The notes under the pieces are model-generated. The model was given only the letters and a program-made list of their open reading frames with translations, made no database searches and was not told where the DNA came from. From Pelomonas sp. KK5 (GTDB taxonomy: Bacteria > Pseudomonadota > Gammaproteobacteria > Burkholderiales > Burkholderiaceae_C), in contig NZ_LYVQ01000050.1 in assembly GCF_001984095.1 (NCBI RefSeq), forward strand, positions 1 to 34,172: a DNA stretch of 34,172 nucleotides. The letters run 5' to 3'. How positions within the stretch are numbered: the first letter of the stretch is position 1; every line of letters begins with the position of its first letter. This document shows, piece after piece, positions 26,387 through 34,172 of this stretch. A program made the position numbers and the translations under genes.

Positions 26387-26832
26387 CACAGCACCCCGAT
26401 CACTTGCACTTCGAAGCTGACCGGCTGGCCGGCCAGCGGATGGTTGAAGTCGAACAGCAACCAGTCCTCGCCGACCTCCTGGATGCGGCCGGCATAGCTG
26501 CCCTGCCCGTCCGGCGTCGGGAACTGGACGACGTCGCCCACGTTGTACTCCTCGTCCGGATCGCTCAGCTGGCGCATCAGGCTCATCTTCACGCGCTGCA
26601 GCAGCTCGGTATTGCGCTCGCCGAAGGCCTCGCCCGGCGCGAGCTCGAAGCTGGCGCGCGCGCCCTCCTCCAGGCCGATCAGCCGGGCCTCGATGGCGGG
26701 CGATAGCTCGCCGGTGCCCAGCGTCAGCGTGGCAGGGCCTTCCTCGGCGAAGGTGTTGACGAGGTCGGCGCCGTCAGGCCCGCTGAGGCGGTAGTGCAGG
26801 GTCAGGAAGGCGCCTGCTTCGATACGGTTCAT
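26386..26832 (-). CDS. fkpB: FKBP-type peptidyl-prolyl isomerase, FkpB/SlpA type
   Basis: From the ATG at 26832 the protein has 148 residues, close to E. coli FkpB. It has the split FKBP domain with an inserted IF (insert-in-flap) domain: [36 protein letters not shown], and the hallmark [20 protein letters not shown]. It acts as prolyl isomerase and chaperone in the cytoplasm. A GTG at 26856 would add eight residues (MSLSNNPT), but a TAAAAT hexamer lies only 3 bases before that GTG, which puts the transcript start inside the extension and favours the ATG. It is divergent from radC. Confidence 0.93.
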
Positions 26833-26899
26833 GGTGGGATTGTTCGATAGACTCACGCGATTTTAAGGCCTCGGCACCCGCCGCCCGGCCGGCCGCCCG

Positions 26900-27574
26900 A
26901 TGCCCCTGCAAGACCTCCCGCCCGATGCACGCCCCCGCGAGAAATTGCTCGCGCGCGGACCGCAGGCGCTGGCCGATGCTGAGCTGCTGGCGCTGCTGCT
27001 GCGCACCGGCCTGCCGGGCCAGGGCGTGCTGCAACTGGCGCAGGCGCTGCTGGACCAGTTCGGCGGCTGGCAGGGGCTGCTGAGCGCGGGCATGCCGGAG
27101 CTGTCGCGCATCAAGGGCCTGGGGCCGGCCAAGCGGGCCGAGATCGCCGCGGTGCTGGAGATCGCGCGCCGGGCGCTGCAGCAGCAACTGGTCGAGCGGC
27201 CGATCCTGTCCTCGCCCGAGGCGGTCCGCAGCTTCCTGCAGCTCAAGCTCGGCGCCCACCCGCACGAGGTGTTCGCCGTGCTGTTCCTGGACAGCCAGCT
27301 GCGCCTGATCGCCTTCGACGAGATGTTCAACGGCACCTTGCACAGCACCACCGTCCACCCGCGAGAGATCGTCAAGCGCGCGCTGCAGCACGGTGCGGCG
27401 GCGGTGATGCTGGCGCACAACCATCCGTCCGGCGTGGCCGAACCCTCGCAGGCCGACGTGCTGCTGACGCGCCGGCTGATCGAGGCGCTCTCGCTGGTCG
27501 ACGTGCGCGTGATGGATCATCTGGTCGTCTGCGCCGGCAGCGTCGCCTCGCTGGTCGAGCGCGGCATGATCTGA
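26900..27574 (+). CDS. radC: RadC-family JAB1/MPN-domain protein (UPF0758)
   Basis: The 224-residue protein has an N-terminal helical part with a helix-hairpin-helix-like segment ([24 protein letters not shown]) and a C-terminal JAMM metalloprotease-like domain. The metal-binding motif is [15 protein letters not shown] (His173, His175, Asp186) with the upstream [20 protein letters not shown]. Despite its name RadC has no firm role in repair; the fold suggests a metal hydrolase. The gene starts 68 bases from fkpB on the opposite strand and ends 9 bases before the Smr gene, so the two are probably co-transcribed. Confidence 0.95.
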   Translation: MPLQDLPPDARPREKLLARGPQALADAELLALLLRTGLPGQGVLQLAQALLDQFGGWQGLLSAGMPELSRIKGLGPAKRAEIAAVLEIARRALQQQLVERPILSSPEAVRSFLQLKLGAHPHEVFAVLFLDSQLRLIAFDEMFNGTLHSTTVHPREIVKRALQHGAAAVMLAHNHPSGVAEPSQADVLLTRRLIEALSLVDVRVMDHLVVCAGSVASLVERGMI

Positions 27575-27583
27575 TCGAACCCG

Positions 27584-28237
27584 ATGACGATGAAGTCCGA
27601 CACCCTCAACAGCCTGCAGGACCTGAAGACCCTGCAGCGCGAACTGGCGCTGCGCCGCCGCCTCGACGAGGAACGCCGCGAGCGCGAGGCCGCCGCCGCC
27701 CGGCTGGCGGAACAGGAGCGGCGCGCCTTCGAGCTGAGCGTCGGCCCGGTGACGCCGCTGTCAGCGCGCGCCCATCGCGTCGTCCACGCCCGCCAGGCGC
27801 CCGAGCCCGAGCCGCTGCAGCGCGAGGCCGACGAGCGCCGCGTGCTGCTGCAGGCGCTGTCGGACGATTTCGACGTGGAGTCGCTGCTGGAGACGGACGA
27901 CACCCTGTCCTTCCGCCGCCCCGAGATCAGCGCCGAGGTCGTGAAGAAGCTGCGCCGCGGCCACTGGAGCCTGCAGGCGCAGATCGACCTGCACGGCCTG
28001 CGCCGCGACCAGGCCCGCGAGGCGCTGGGCCACTTCATCCACGAGTGTTCGCAGCGCGGCCTGCGCTGCGTGCGGGTGGTGCACGGCAAGGGCCATGGCT
28101 CGCCGGGCCGGGAGCCGATCCTGAAGGGCCGCGTGCGGCGCTGGCTGGTGCAGAAGGAAGAAGTGCTGGCCTTCGTGCAGGCCCGCGGCAGCGACGGCGG
28201 CGCCGGGGCGCTGATGGTGCTGCTGACCGGAAGCTAG
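27584..28237 (+). CDS. Smr-domain (MutS2/SmrA-like) protein
   Basis: The 217-residue protein has a charged, likely coiled-coil N-terminus (LQRELALRRRLDEERREREAA), a linker, and a C-terminal Smr domain with DLHGLRRDQAREAL (Asp135-His137), VVHGKGHGSP, LKGRVRRWL and GGAGALMVLL. Smr domains nick DNA or cleave RNA; stand-alone SmrB in E. coli cuts mRNA on collided ribosomes. Whether this one does so is inference. An alternative ATG lies at 27590. Its TAG stop and the globin stop on the other strand share the palindrome CTAG (28234-28237). Confidence 0.92.
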   Translation: MTMKSDTLNSLQDLKTLQRELALRRRLDEERREREAAAARLAEQERRAFELSVGPVTPLSARAHRVVHARQAPEPEPLQREADERRVLLQALSDDFDVESLLETDDTLSFRRPEISAEVVKKLRRGHWSLQAQIDLHGLRRDQAREALGHFIHECSQRGLRCVRVVHGKGHGSPGREPILKGRVRRWLVQKEEVLAFVQARGSDGGAGALMVLLTGS

Positions 28238-28623
28238 ACGTTCCGCATGTGGTCGGCCGTGCCCATGAAGGAATTGGCCAGCCGCTCCTGCAGCACCGGG
28301 TCCAGCTCGCACTCGTCCATCGCCTGCATCATGCAGCCGACCCACTGGTCCCGCTCGGCGATGCCGATGCGGAAGGGCAGGTGCCGCGCGCGCAGCATCG
28401 GGTGGCCGAAGCGCTCGATGTAGTGGTTGGGCCCGCCGAGCCAGCCGCAGAGGAACCAGAACAGCTTGTCGCGCGCGCCGTCCAGGCTGTCGCCGTGCGC
28501 GGCGCGCAGCTGGGCGAACATCGGCTCCAGGTCCATCAGGTCGTAGAAGCGGTCCACCAGGCGGCGCACCACCGCTTCGCCGCCGACCCACTCAAAGGCG
28601 GTCGCAGGTTTGTTCTCGTTCAC
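28234..28623 (-). CDS. Group II truncated haemoglobin (TrHbO type)
   Basis: The 129-residue protein is a 2-on-2 globin of group II: Tyr27 at B10 (RFYDLMDLEP), the proximal His81 in RARHLPFRIG, and the group II Trp94 at G8 (RDQWVGCM). Such globins bind oxygen or NO and are often linked to redox defence or respiration. The GTG start is 7 bases after the flhG-like stop, so it is the third gene of the GGDEF-flhG-globin run. A GATAGT hexamer 6 bases before the GTG may also drive it alone. It shares its stop with the Smr gene through CTAG. Confidence 0.92.
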   Translation of the reverse strand: MNENKPATAFEWVGGEAVVRRLVDRFYDLMDLEPMFAQLRAAHGDSLDGARDKLFWFLCGWLGGPNHYIERFGHPMLRARHLPFRIGIAERDQWVGCMMQAMDECELDPVLQERLANSFMGTADHMRNV

Positions 28624-28630
28624 GGGACGA

Positions 28631-29452
28631 CTATCCGAGCAGCTTGTTGGCCAGGGCCTTGATCGACTGCGCCGCGTCGCTGCCCGGGAAGTGCTCCAGC
28701 ATCAGCTGCCGCTTGAGCACCGCCTGGCGCACCGACGGGTCGGCCTTCACCTCGCCCAGCAGCTCCAGCTTGAAGCTCTGGCCCGGCATCGCGCCGACGA
28801 AGCGCTGCAGCACCTGCTGCAGCTGGCCGCAGATCACCCGGCCCTCGCCGGGGCGGTTGGCCTGGTTGACCAGCAGGCCCACATGGCGGCGCTCCTGCTG
28901 GGTGCAGAGCACCTTGATCGTCGCGTAGGCGTCGGTCAGCGAGGTGGGCTCGGGCGTGGCGACGACCAGCACGTCGGTGGCCATCGAGATCGCGAACAGC
29001 ACCACGTCGGAGATGCCGGCGCCGGTGTCCAGCAGCACCCAGTCGAAGCGCGGCTTCACCAGCTCGACGATCTGCAGCAGCTTGTCGCGCACGTCGGGCG
29101 TGAGACGCGAATACTCGACCATGCCCGAGCCGGCCAGCAGCACCGAGAAGCCGCCGGGCGCGGGCAGGATCGCCTGGTCCAGCGAGCACTTGCCGGTGAA
29201 GACGTCGTGCAGCGTCAGCTTGGGGTGCAGGTTCAGCACCACGTCGATATTGGCGAGGCCCAGGTCGGCGTCCAGCACCAGCACCTTCTGGCCGCGCGCG
29301 GACAGCGCCGCCGCCAGGTTGGCGGTGACGAAGGTCTTGCCCACCCCGCCCTTGCCGCTGGTGATCGCCAGCGTGCGGGCCACCGGCCCGCGGTGGGCGC
29401 GTGCCGGCTGTTGTTCTGTTGTCGTTGATGTCGCAGCAGCAGTTGAATTCAT
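28631..29452 (-). CDS. FlhG/FleN-type MinD-like ATPase
   Basis: The 273-residue protein has a deviant Walker A (SGKGGVGKT) near residue 33, LVLDADLGLANIDVVLNL, LLDTGAGISD, and PEPTSLTDAYATIKVL, the pattern of FlhG/FleN that limits flagellar number and place. It lacks the N-terminal DQAxxLR motif with which FlhG stimulates FlhF; the first 25 residues are Ser/Thr/Gln-rich instead. The C-terminus (LMLEHFPGSDAAQSIKALANKL) could be the membrane-binding helix. The start overlaps the GGDEF stop (ATGA). flhF is not next to it. A general ParA/MRP-like role remains possible. Confidence 0.87.
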   Translation of the reverse strand: MNSTAAATSTTTEQQPARAHRGPVARTLAITSGKGGVGKTFVTANLAAALSARGQKVLVLDADLGLANIDVVLNLHPKLTLHDVFTGKCSLDQAILPAPGGFSVLLAGSGMVEYSRLTPDVRDKLLQIVELVKPRFDWVLLDTGAGISDVVLFAISMATDVLVVATPEPTSLTDAYATIKVLCTQQERRHVGLLVNQANRPGEGRVICGQLQQVLQRFVGAMPGQSFKLELLGEVKADPSVRQAVLKRQLMLEHFPGSDAAQSIKALANKLLG

Positions 29453-30201
29453 TCTCTTTCCTGTTGCTGTAGGGCTGCTCCGGCCGCCTCCTCCTGCGCC
29501 ACGGCGAAGAGCATGCCCTTCTCCTCGGCGGTGACGGTCGAATCGATCTGCGCCTCCATGCAGGCGCGGTTGCGGCCCTCGGCCTTGGCGCGGTAGAGCT
29601 GGCGGTCCGCCCGCTCCATCCACAGCAGCGGCGACGAGCGCACCCACTGCGGCGCGAAGGCCCCGCCGATGCTGATCGTGATGTCGAGGAACTGGCCCGA
29701 AGCCACCTCCACGCGCAGCTCCGACACATGCTCCCTCAGCCGCTCCGCCACCACCGTGCCGAACTCGCCGGCGCAGTTGGGCAGGATCACCGCGAATTCC
29801 TCGCCGCCGACCCGCGCCACCGTGTCCATCGGCCGCACCACATGGGCGATCGATTCCGCCACCGCCTGGATCACCAGATCGCCGGCGCCGTGGCCGTAGC
29901 TGTCGTTGACCGCCTTGAAGTAGTCGATGTCCATCACCAGCAGCAGCGCCGATTCGCCCGAACGGGCCACCCGGTCGGCCTCGCGCGACAGCGCCATCTC
30001 GAAGCTGCGGCGGTTGGCCAGCCCGGTCAAGGGGTCCTTGCTGGAAAGGTCGCACAGCGCATCCACGAGGGCCTGCAGCCAGGGCGCGCTGTAGGGCTCG
30101 GCCTCCGGCAGGACGGCCCCGGCCTGCTGCAGCAACTGCAGCGCCGAGTCCAGGTGCAGGCAACTGGCGTCGAGCAGAACGGGAGGCGGCGTGGGCTTCA
30201 A
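29449..30201 (-). CDS. Soluble diguanylate cyclase (GGDEF domain)
   Basis: The 250-residue protein has a short helical N-terminus of about 50 residues and one GGDEF domain. The active site is GGEEF at 132-136, with an RxxD inhibitory site (Arg123-Asp126) five residues before it; DPLTGLANRRSFE and DIDYFKAVNDSYGHGAGD are intact. No membrane segment is present. The only start in this frame upstream of the domain appears to be TTG 30201. About 40 residues after the domain form a Glu/Gln-rich tail. It is coupled to the FlhG-like gene by ATGA and faces cheR in the opposite direction, so c-di-GMP and flagellar placement may be linked here. Confidence 0.9.
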   Translation of the reverse strand: MKPTPPPVLLDASCLHLDSALQLLQQAGAVLPEAEPYSAPWLQALVDALCDLSSKDPLTGLANRRSFEMALSREADRVARSGESALLLVMDIDYFKAVNDSYGHGAGDLVIQAVAESIAHVVRPMDTVARVGGEEFAVILPNCAGEFGTVVAERLREHVSELRVEVASGQFLDITISIGGAFAPQWVRSSPLLWMERADRQLYRAKAEGRNRACMEAQIDSTVTAEEKGMLFAVAQEEAAGAALQQQERE

Positions 30202-30384
30202 GGGGGAACGGACGCGCGGACGTGCGCAATGGGCATCAGTCTATCAGGGGCATTTACCTAGGGATGGACGAACTATGTGCACTTCCACCACTTGTTCCGA
30301 GGAAACTCTGGCCGGCCAGCGCACAACCCAGGCAAAATCGTCGCCAACCTGGTGCCAGACAGAATCAAGACCGAGCGCTCCTAC

Positions 30385-31239
30385 ATGCCCGCTGCACCGA
30401 CCGCCACCGCTTCCAGCGACGCCATCGACCACGAGTTCTCCTTCAGCCGCGCGGACTTCGACCGCGTGCGCGAACTGATCTACCGCCACGCCGGCATCAG
30501 CCTGCACGAGGGCAAGCATGCGATGGTGTACAGCCGGCTCTCGCGCCGCCTGCGCGACACCGGCCACAAGTCCTTCGCCGCCTACCTGCAGTGGCTCGAA
30601 TCCACCAGCGGCGCGCAGGCCACGCAGGAGTGGCAGGAGTTCGTCAACTGCCTGACCACCAACCTGACCTCCTTCTTCCGCGAAGACCACCACTTCCACG
30701 CGCTGAAGGACGACCTCAAGCCGCTGGCCGGCAAGCCGGTGCGCATCTGGTGCTGCGCCGCCTCGACCGGCGAGGAGCCGTACTCGATCGCGATGACCTG
30801 CCACGAGGCGCTGGGTGCCAGCGCCCAGGTTCAGCTGACCTGCAGCGACATCGACACCAATGTGCTGAACACCGCCCGGCGCGGCGTCTACAACGCCGAC
30901 GCACGCGGCCTCGACGCCGGCCGGCTGAAGAACTTCTTCCTGCGCGGCACCGGCGCCAATTCGGGCCGCATCCGCGTCAAGCCCGAACTGCAGAAGGGCA
31001 TCGAGTTCCGCACGCTGAACCTGATGGACAACCAGTGGCAGCTCGGCGATCCCTTCCACATCGTGTTCTGCCGCAACGTGATGATCTATTTCGATGCGCC
31101 GACCCAGCGCAAGGTGCTGGAGCGCATCCACCGCGTGATGCGGCCGCACGGCCTGCTGTTCGTCGGACACTCGGAGAACTTCACCGAGTCGCGCGACCTC
31201 TTCCGCCTGCGCGGCAAGACCATCTACGAGCGAGTCTGA
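30385..31239 (+). CDS. cheR: Chemotaxis protein methyltransferase CheR
   Basis: From the ATG at 30385 the protein has 284 residues. The N-terminal CheR helical domain (FDRVRELIYRHAGISLHEGKHAMVYSRLSRRLR) is followed by the SAM-dependent methyltransferase domain with RIWCCAASTGEEPYSIAM near residue 121, TCSDIDTNVL, and FCRNVMIYFD near residue 230. CheR adds methyl groups to glutamates of chemoreceptors during adaptation. An in-frame ATG at 30277 would add 36 poorly conserved residues. It begins a cheR-cheD-cheB cassette; cheA, cheW and cheY are not in the window. Confidence 0.95.
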   Translation: MPAAPTATASSDAIDHEFSFSRADFDRVRELIYRHAGISLHEGKHAMVYSRLSRRLRDTGHKSFAAYLQWLESTSGAQATQEWQEFVNCLTTNLTSFFREDHHFHALKDDLKPLAGKPVRIWCCAASTGEEPYSIAMTCHEALGASAQVQLTCSDIDTNVLNTARRGVYNADARGLDAGRLKNFFLRGTGANSGRIRVKPELQKGIEFRTLNLMDNQWQLGDPFHIVFCRNVMIYFDAPTQRKVLERIHRVMRPHGLLFVGHSENFTESRDLFRLRGKTIYERV

Positions 31240-31249
31240 GCAGGCCCCC

Positions 31250-31921
31250 ATGAGCACACCCTCCCCGATCTCCGGCGCCAATGCGGCCCTGTCGGCCAGC
31301 AGCGCGGGCGCGGCGCGCGTGGCCCGGCTGAAGACGCAGCCGCGCAAGCAGGGCGAGGCCTCCTTCTTCTTCTACGACGCGCACTTCAAGAACGCCGCCG
31401 TGAAGATCCTGCCGGGCGAGTACTTCGTCGACAACGAGGACATCCTCATCATGACGACGCTGGGCTCCTGCATCGCCGCCTGCCTGTGGGACCGCACGGC
31501 GCAGATCGGCGGCATGAACCACTTCATGCTGCCCGAGGGCTCCGGGGACTCTGGCCGTTATGGCTCGTTCGCGATGGAAATGCTGATCAACGAGCTGATG
31601 AAGCGCGGCGCGCAGAAGAGCCGCATGGAAGCCAAGATCTTCGGCGGCGGCGCGGTGATCGCCGGCATGAACACGATCAACGTCGGCGAGCGCAACACGA
31701 ATTTCGTCATCGACTACCTGAAGCTCGAGCGCATCCCCATCGTCTCCAAGGACGTGATGGACGTCTACCCGCGCAAGGTCTGCTTCCTGCCGCACAGTGG
31801 CAAGGCGATGGTCAAGCGGCTCGCCCCGACCAATACCGACGCGCTGGTGCAGCAGGACCGCACCGCGGCGCAGAAGGCGCAGCCGGTGGCCTCGACCGGC
31901 GGCTCCATCGACCTGTTCTGA
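31250..31921 (+). CDS. cheD: Chemoreceptor glutamine deamidase CheD
   Basis: The 223-residue protein has the CheD core with the catalytic Cys74 (TTLGSCIAACLWD) and His91 (GGMNHFMLP), followed by SGRYGSFAMEMLINELMKRG and KIFGGGAVI. CheD deamidates specific glutamines of receptors to glutamates so that CheR can methylate them. The N-terminal 35 residues are Ala/Ser-rich, and the C-terminal 35 (QQDRTAAQKAQPVASTGGSIDLF) are a flexible tail. It begins 10 bases after cheR. Confidence 0.96.
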   Translation: MSTPSPISGANAALSASSAGAARVARLKTQPRKQGEASFFFYDAHFKNAAVKILPGEYFVDNEDILIMTTLGSCIAACLWDRTAQIGGMNHFMLPEGSGDSGRYGSFAMEMLINELMKRGAQKSRMEAKIFGGGAVIAGMNTINVGERNTNFVIDYLKLERIPIVSKDVMDVYPRKVCFLPHSGKAMVKRLAPTNTDALVQQDRTAAQKAQPVASTGGSIDLF

Positions 31922-31945
31922 GGACAAGAAGAGAAGAAGTACGAC

Positions 31946-33040
31946 ATGGCCAAGACAACCGTCGTCGTGGTGGACGACTCGGCGCTGGTGCGCAGCATCC
32001 TGACCGAGATCATCAACCGCCAGCCCGACATGACGTGCATCGGCGCGGCCGCCGACCCGCTGGTGGCCCGCGAGATGATCCGCAACCTGAACCCGGACGT
32101 GATCACGCTGGACGTGGAGATGCCCCGCATGGACGGGCTGGATTTCCTCTCGCGGCTGATGCGCCTGCGGCCGATGCCGGTGGTGATGGTCTCCACGCTG
32201 ACCGAGCGCGGCGCCGAGGTGACGATGAAGGCGCTGGAACTGGGCGCGGTGGACTTCGTCTCCAAGCCCAAGATCGGCGTGGCCGACGGCATCCGGCTGC
32301 TGGCCGACGACATCACCGACAAGATCCGCATCGCCGCCAAGGCGCACATCCGCCGCGCCCCGGCACCGGCCGCGCCGGCTGCACCCGGATCGCCCGCGGT
32401 GGCGCCGAAGCCCGTCACCGTGGCCAGCATCGGCCGCATGTCCACCGAGAAGATCATCTTCATCGGCGCCTCCACCGGCGGCACCGAGGCCACCAAGGAG
32501 GTGCTGATCAACCTGCCGGCCGACTGCCCGGCGGTGGTCATCACCCAGCACATGCCGCCCGGCTTCACCAAGAGCTACGCGACGCGGCTGGACGGCCTGT
32601 GCAAGATCCGCGTCAAGGAAGCGCAGGACGGCGAGCGCATCCTGCCTGGCCACGGCTACATCGCGCCGGGCGGGCTGCACCTGTCGGTCGAGCGCAGCGG
32701 CGCCAACTACATCGCCCGCGTGCAGGACGGCGACCCGGTCAACCGCCACAAGCCCAGCGTCGAGGTGCTGTTCCACTCGGCGGCCAAGGTCGTCGGCCCG
32801 AACGCGCTGGGTGTGATGCTCACCGGCATGGGCGCCGACGGGGCCAAGGCCATGAAGGTGATGAAGGACGCCGGCGCCTACAACCTGGTGCAGAACGAGG
32901 CCACCTGTGTCGTCTTCGGCATGCCGCGCGAGGCGATCAACGCCGGCGCCGCCGACGAGGTGCTGCCGCTGAACCAGATCGCCGGCAAGCTGATCGAGCG
33001 GCTGAAGGCCACCTCGGGCATCTCGACCAACCGGGTCTGA
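31946..33040 (+). CDS. cheB: Chemotaxis response regulator protein-glutamate methylesterase CheB
   Basis: The 364-residue protein joins a receiver domain (acidic Asp10/Asp11, phospho-acceptor Asp56 in [10 protein letters not shown], Lys in FVSKPKIG) to a methylesterase domain with the triad Ser176 (GASTGG), His202 (TQHMP) and Asp298 (GMGADG), separated by an Ala/Pro linker at about residues 135-155. Phosphorylation by CheA relieves inhibition, and the enzyme then removes receptor methyl groups or deamidates glutamines. It begins 24 bases after cheD. An open frame on the minus strand overlaps its last 163 bases. Confidence 0.97.
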   Translation: MAKTTVVVVDDSALVRSILTEIINRQPDMTCIGAAADPLVAREMIRNLNPDVITLDVEMPRMDGLDFLSRLMRLRPMPVVMVSTLTERGAEVTMKALELGAVDFVSKPKIGVADGIRLLADDITDKIRIAAKAHIRRAPAPAAPAAPGSPAVAPKPVTVASIGRMSTEKIIFIGASTGGTEATKEVLINLPADCPAVVITQHMPPGFTKSYATRLDGLCKIRVKEAQDGERILPGHGYIAPGGLHLSVERSGANYIARVQDGDPVNRHKPSVEVLFHSAAKVVGPNALGVMLTGMGADGAKAMKVMKDAGAYNLVQNEATCVVFGMPREAINAGAADEVLPLNQIAGKLIERLKATSGISTNRV

Positions 33041-33252
33041 GCGCGCGCCGGCGGCGCGGTGACGCTCTCACGGAGCGCCAGCGCTGCCTCGTGCAGGTCC
33101 GCATTGCCGTCGCTGAAGGCCTGGGCCGGGCCGATCAGCGCGAGGGCCAGCACCAACGCGGAGAGCACCGCCACGACCGCGGTCAGCAAGGTCATCACCA
33201 GCGATTCGGGCTGGGCCAGGGGCATGAAGCGCTTGATATTGCAGTTCGACAT
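32878..33252 (-). CDS. Small membrane or exported protein running into the 3' end of cheB
   Basis: Starting at the ATG at 33252, preceded by GGAGG 8 bases upstream, the frame encodes 124 residues: a polar start ([17 protein letters not shown]), a strong hydrophobic stretch at about 18-41 ([23 protein letters not shown]) and PAQAFSDGN, which could be a signal cleavage site or the end of an anchor. Residues after about 70 are encoded antisense to cheB and look like shadow sequence, so the C-terminus may not be functional, or a stop may have been lost. I do not recognise the family. It is divergent from the LysR gene. Confidence 0.6.
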   Translation of the reverse strand: MSNCNIKRFMPLAQPESLVMTLLTAVVAVLSALVLALALIGPAQAFSDGNADLHEAALALRESVTAPPARAQTRLVEMPEVAFSRSISLPAIWFSGSTSSAAPALIASRGMPKTTQVASFCTRL

Positions 33253-33276
33253 GGTCGGTTCCTCCGGTGGGTTTCG

Positions 33277-33303
33277 ATGCTGGTCATCGTAGGCATCCAG
33301 CAT
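33277..33303. promoter_or_regulatory. Inverted repeat ATGCTGG-N13-CCAGCAT between the small gene and the LysR gene
   Basis: The 7-base arms and 13-base spacer fit the dyad that LysR-type regulators bind in divergent promoters. It overlaps a possible minus-strand promoter (TTGCTC 33308-33313, 16-base spacer, TACGAT 33286-33291). Confidence 0.45.
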
Positions 33304-33358
33304 TGGCGAGCAAAACGCTTTATCCTGGCCACACTGGACAGATTTACTTACCAACCCG

Positions 33359-34172
33359 ATGTCACGCCTGCCCCGGCTCCCGCTGCAATACCTGGCCGCC
33401 TTCCGCGCCGCCGCGCAGACGCAGAACCTGCGCGCCGCCGCCGACCAGCTGAACCTGACGCACAGTGCCGTCAGCCAGCAGATGCGGGCGCTGGAAACCC
33501 AGCTGGGCTTTCAGCTCTTTGAACGCCAGGGGCGGCGGATCAGCCTGAATGCCGCGGGCCAGGCGTTGCTGCGCGGCGTCGAGCGAGCCTACGTGGAACT
33601 CGACACGGCGCTGCAGGCGGCCTCGGCCCAGCACGGCAATGCCGCCAGCAGCCTGCGCGTGACGACGCTGCCCTCGCTGGCCCAGCGCTGGCTGATGCCG
33701 CGCATCGGCCGCTGGCATGCGCTGCACCCGGAGATCGCGCTGGAACTGGACGTGACGCAGGACGTGGTCGACCTCGAACGCGATGGCTACCACCTGGCGC
33801 TGCGCCAGGGCCGCGGCCCCTGGACCGGCCTGGCCGACGAGCCGCTGTTCCAGTCGCCTGTGCTGCCGCTGGCGGCGCCGGCGCTGGCGCACCGGCTGAT
33901 CGGCCAGCCGCTGGAGGTGCTGGCGCGCGAGCCGCTGCTCGGCGACGCCGGCCAGTGGGCCGAGTGGTTCGAGGCGGCGGGGCTGCCGAAGAAGCGCGTC
34001 GTCCCGATGGCCAGCTTCAACGACGCCGGCCTGCTGCTGCAGGCGACCGAGCAGGGACTGGGCGTGGGGCTGACGCGGGAACTGCTGGCGGCCGACGCGC
34101 TGCTGGAAGGCCGGCTCGTGCGGGTGGCGCCGAGCCAGGCGCTGTCAGTCGAACGAAACCGTTATCACATCG
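33359..34172 (+). CDS. LysR-family transcriptional regulator, GcvA-like (3' end outside window)
   Basis: The frame runs from ATG 33359 to the window edge with no stop (271 codons). The N-terminal winged helix-turn-helix is clear (LQYLAAFRAAAQTQNLRAAADQLNLTHSAVSQQMRALETQLGFQLFERQGRRISLN), followed by the co-inducer-binding domain (LRVTTLPSLAQRWLMPRIGRW, LERDGYHLALRQGRGPW, FNDAGLLLQATEQGLGVGLTREL). The sequence pattern resembles GcvA/AmpR-type LysR proteins. It probably regulates the divergent small membrane protein, and an inverted repeat lies between them. The last part of the effector domain is missing. Confidence 0.93.
   Translation, partial: MSRLPRLPLQYLAAFRAAAQTQNLRAAADQLNLTHSAVSQQMRALETQLGFQLFERQGRRISLNAAGQALLRGVERAYVELDTALQAASAQHGNAASSLRVTTLPSLAQRWLMPRIGRWHALHPEIALELDVTQDVVDLERDGYHLALRQGRGPWTGLADEPLFQSPVLPLAAPALAHRLIGQPLEVLAREPLLGDAGQWAEWFEAAGLPKKRVVPMASFNDAGLLLQATEQGLGVGLTRELLAADALLEGRLVRVAPSQALSVERNRYHI

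Noticed and set aside
29453-30229. N-terminal extension of the FlhG-like protein to 532 residues
   Set aside because: It is an out-of-frame reading of the GGDEF gene; the ATPase begins at 29452.

Overview
The window is GC-rich and densely coded. It looks like chromosomal DNA of a betaproteobacterium in the Burkholderiales, probably the Roseateles/Mitsuaria/Pelomonas (Sphaerotilaceae) group. This placement rests on protein style, a PEP-CTERM protein, a CheR-CheD-CheB cassette, the serS/tRNA-Ser pair and the fkpB-ispH pair; no database search was possible. No insertion sequence, prophage, CRISPR array or integrase was seen.

Left part (1-11651), mostly housekeeping. It opens inside recJ, then a chemoreceptor, a Cys-less isochorismatase-fold protein, an rnm (yciV)-yciO pair, a membrane-anchored thioredoxin-fold protein divergent from a radical SAM/SPASM protein, and a minus-strand run of GGDEF cyclase, ybaK, plsY and ridA. 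A flavin reductase-like protein is divergent from an aldehyde dehydrogenase.

The most unusual locus is 11668-14401. Five tightly packed plus-strand genes encode two small Ala-rich proteins without signal peptides, an outer-membrane lipoprotein, an orphan homologue of the flagellar L-ring protein FlgH, and a Crp-type regulator without a recognisable cAMP pocket. Three junctions are 4-nt stop/start overlaps (the last is one of several possible starts). A perfect palindrome with a GTGA-N6-TCAC core and an intrinsic terminator lie upstream. No other rod or ring gene is nearby, so I treat this as a candidate undescribed envelope system.

Middle part (14405-23850): a MATE exporter behind katG with a perfect hairpin over its start codons, a small exported protein, an acyl-CoA synthetase, amtB with sigma-54-like promoter elements, a small GIY-YIG protein, a PEP-CTERM protein with HAF-type repeats, and a small protein with a duplicated motif.

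Right part (23850-34172): tRNA-Ser(CGA) just downstream of serS, the ispH and fkpB pair, radC and an Smr protein. A minus-strand operon of GGDEF cyclase, FlhG/FleN-type ATPase and group II truncated globin is divergent from cheR-cheD-cheB. The window ends in a LysR regulator, cut by the edge, divergent from a small membrane protein. Motility, chemotaxis and c-di-GMP genes recur (receptor, cheRDB, flhG, two GGDEF genes, orphan flgH), fitting a motile, surface-adapted bacterium.
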